Part shown: one piece after another, positions 14,313 to 14,882 of the stretch
Numbering within the stretch: position 1 is the first letter of the stretch
Layout of the letters: each line of letters begins with the position of its first letter
Assembly: GCA_003649495.1 (NCBI GenBank)
Contig: QMRZ01000025.1
Span: 1 to 14,882 of the forward strand
From: Thermoprotei archaeon
Lineage (GTDB): Archaea > Thermoproteota > Thermoprotei > Thermofilales > Thermofilaceae
Direction of reading: 5' to 3'
DNA length: 14,882 bases
Notes under the pieces: model-generated
Told to the model about the DNA's origin: nothing
The model's input: only the letters and a program-made list of their open reading frames with translations
The model's database searches: none
Made by a program: the position numbers and the translations under genes

Positions 14313-14531
14313 TTACTGTGCAGGGCTTATGAACACTACATTGTCGCCTCTCACTAGCACGGTGCCCAGCTTACGGGTACGCCCCTCCTTACTCTCCTCT
14401 GCGTCCTCCAGCACTAGGTTGAGGTGCTGATCGAAGCTTTTCAGCACGCCTCTCATCTCCCTGCCTCCCTTGAGCTTCACAAGCACCTGCTTATCGAGCG
14501 AACTCCTAAGCACCTCTATCGTCGACGCCAT
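14313..14531 (-). CDS. Sm-like archaeal protein (SmAP/Lsm)
   Basis: Archaeal Sm-like protein, expected to form a heptameric ring that binds U-rich RNA. The 72-residue length is typical. The Sm1 motif is seen in VLVKLKGGREMRGVLKSFDQ followed by HLNLVLEDAEE, and the Sm2 motif in LGTVLVRGDNVVFISP, with the RGDNV core conserved. The start is ATG 14531; an AGGTGTGA motif lies just upstream in a leader of about 14 bases predicted from the TATA box at 14566-14575. It is the first gene of the minus-strand cluster that contains rpl37e, the usual archaeal partner. The divergent tRNA-Arg gene begins 100 bases upstream. Confidence 0.95.
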   Translation of the reverse strand: MASTIEVLRSSLDKQVLVKLKGGREMRGVLKSFDQHLNLVLEDAEESKEGRTRKLGTVLVRGDNVVFISPAQ

Positions 14532-14565
14532 TCGTCACACCTTTCAACTCCCACCCTTCAAACAT

Positions 14566-14575
14566 CCTTTTAACC
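14566..14575 (-). promoter_or_regulatory. TATA box for lsm
   Basis: GGTTAAAAGG on the minus strand, centred about 40 bases before ATG 14531; transcription would start near 14545, just upstream of the AGGTGTGA ribosome-binding motif. Confidence 0.45.
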
Positions 14576-14598
14576 ATTATCCTGGGCGTGCCAAGCGG

Positions 14599-14607
14599 CT
14601 TATATCA
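14599..14607 (+). promoter_or_regulatory. TATA box for tRNA-Arg
   Basis: CTTATATCA centred 28 bases upstream of the first base of the tRNA, the standard archaeal promoter spacing. It is divergent from the lsm promoter about 30 bases away. Confidence 0.55.
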
Positions 14608-14630
14608 GGGGATTACGCCTATCATCCTGC

Positions 14631-14882
<252 letters not shown>

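Overview
The window is chromosomal DNA from a GC-rich, probably thermophilic archaeon, most likely of the Thermoproteota (crenarchaeal) type. The basis is a set of archaeal/eukaryotic-type genes (SBDS, the Rrp4-Rrp41-Rrp42 exosome, TmcA, TruD, Pth2, a GPN-loop GTPase, ribosomal protein eL37, an Sm-like protein), TATA boxes placed for leaderless or short-leader mRNAs, GGTGAT-type Shine-Dalgarno motifs, and many GTG and TTG starts. I cannot name a genus from sequence alone.

Layout. (1) 221-3290, plus strand: SBDS, then rrp4-rrp41-rrp42, the known archaeal exosome superoperon core. (2) 3292-7951, minus strand: an operon transcribed as adenosine-specific-kinase family, pth2, truD, tmcA; the first three are linked by 4-nt overlaps and tmcA follows after a gap with its own possible promoter. 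(3) 8050-9014, plus strand: a 57-residue zinc-ribbon protein coupled by ATGA overlap to a GPN-loop GTPase. (4) 9011-9760, minus strand: an unrecognised protein with a possible C-terminal winged helix. (5) 9904-13079, plus strand: DUF373 membrane protein, THUMP-type tRNA guanine methyltransferase, RNase Z. (6) 13076-14531, minus strand: lsm, a broken ferritin-like gene, rpl37e, UPF0201. (7) 14631-14707, plus strand: tRNA-Arg(UCG) with encoded CCA, followed by a clearly AT-richer tail with a perfect 11-bp hairpin.

Taken together the window is a concentration of RNA-maturation genes: ribosome assembly (SBDS), RNA decay and tailing (exosome), tRNA/rRNA modification (TmcA, TruD, G10-type methyltransferase), tRNA 3' processing (RNase Z), peptidyl-tRNA rescue (Pth2) and RNA binding (Lsm, UPF0201). 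Genes are packed tightly: all three convergent pairs end within one base of each other or overlap in a shared CTAG. The most unusual items are the ferritin-like gene broken by three same-direction frame changes, the inverted repeat framing a TATA box at 7961-7996, the unrecognised 9011-9760 gene, and the composition change next to the tRNA gene. I saw no CRISPR array, insertion sequence, rRNA gene or defence system.
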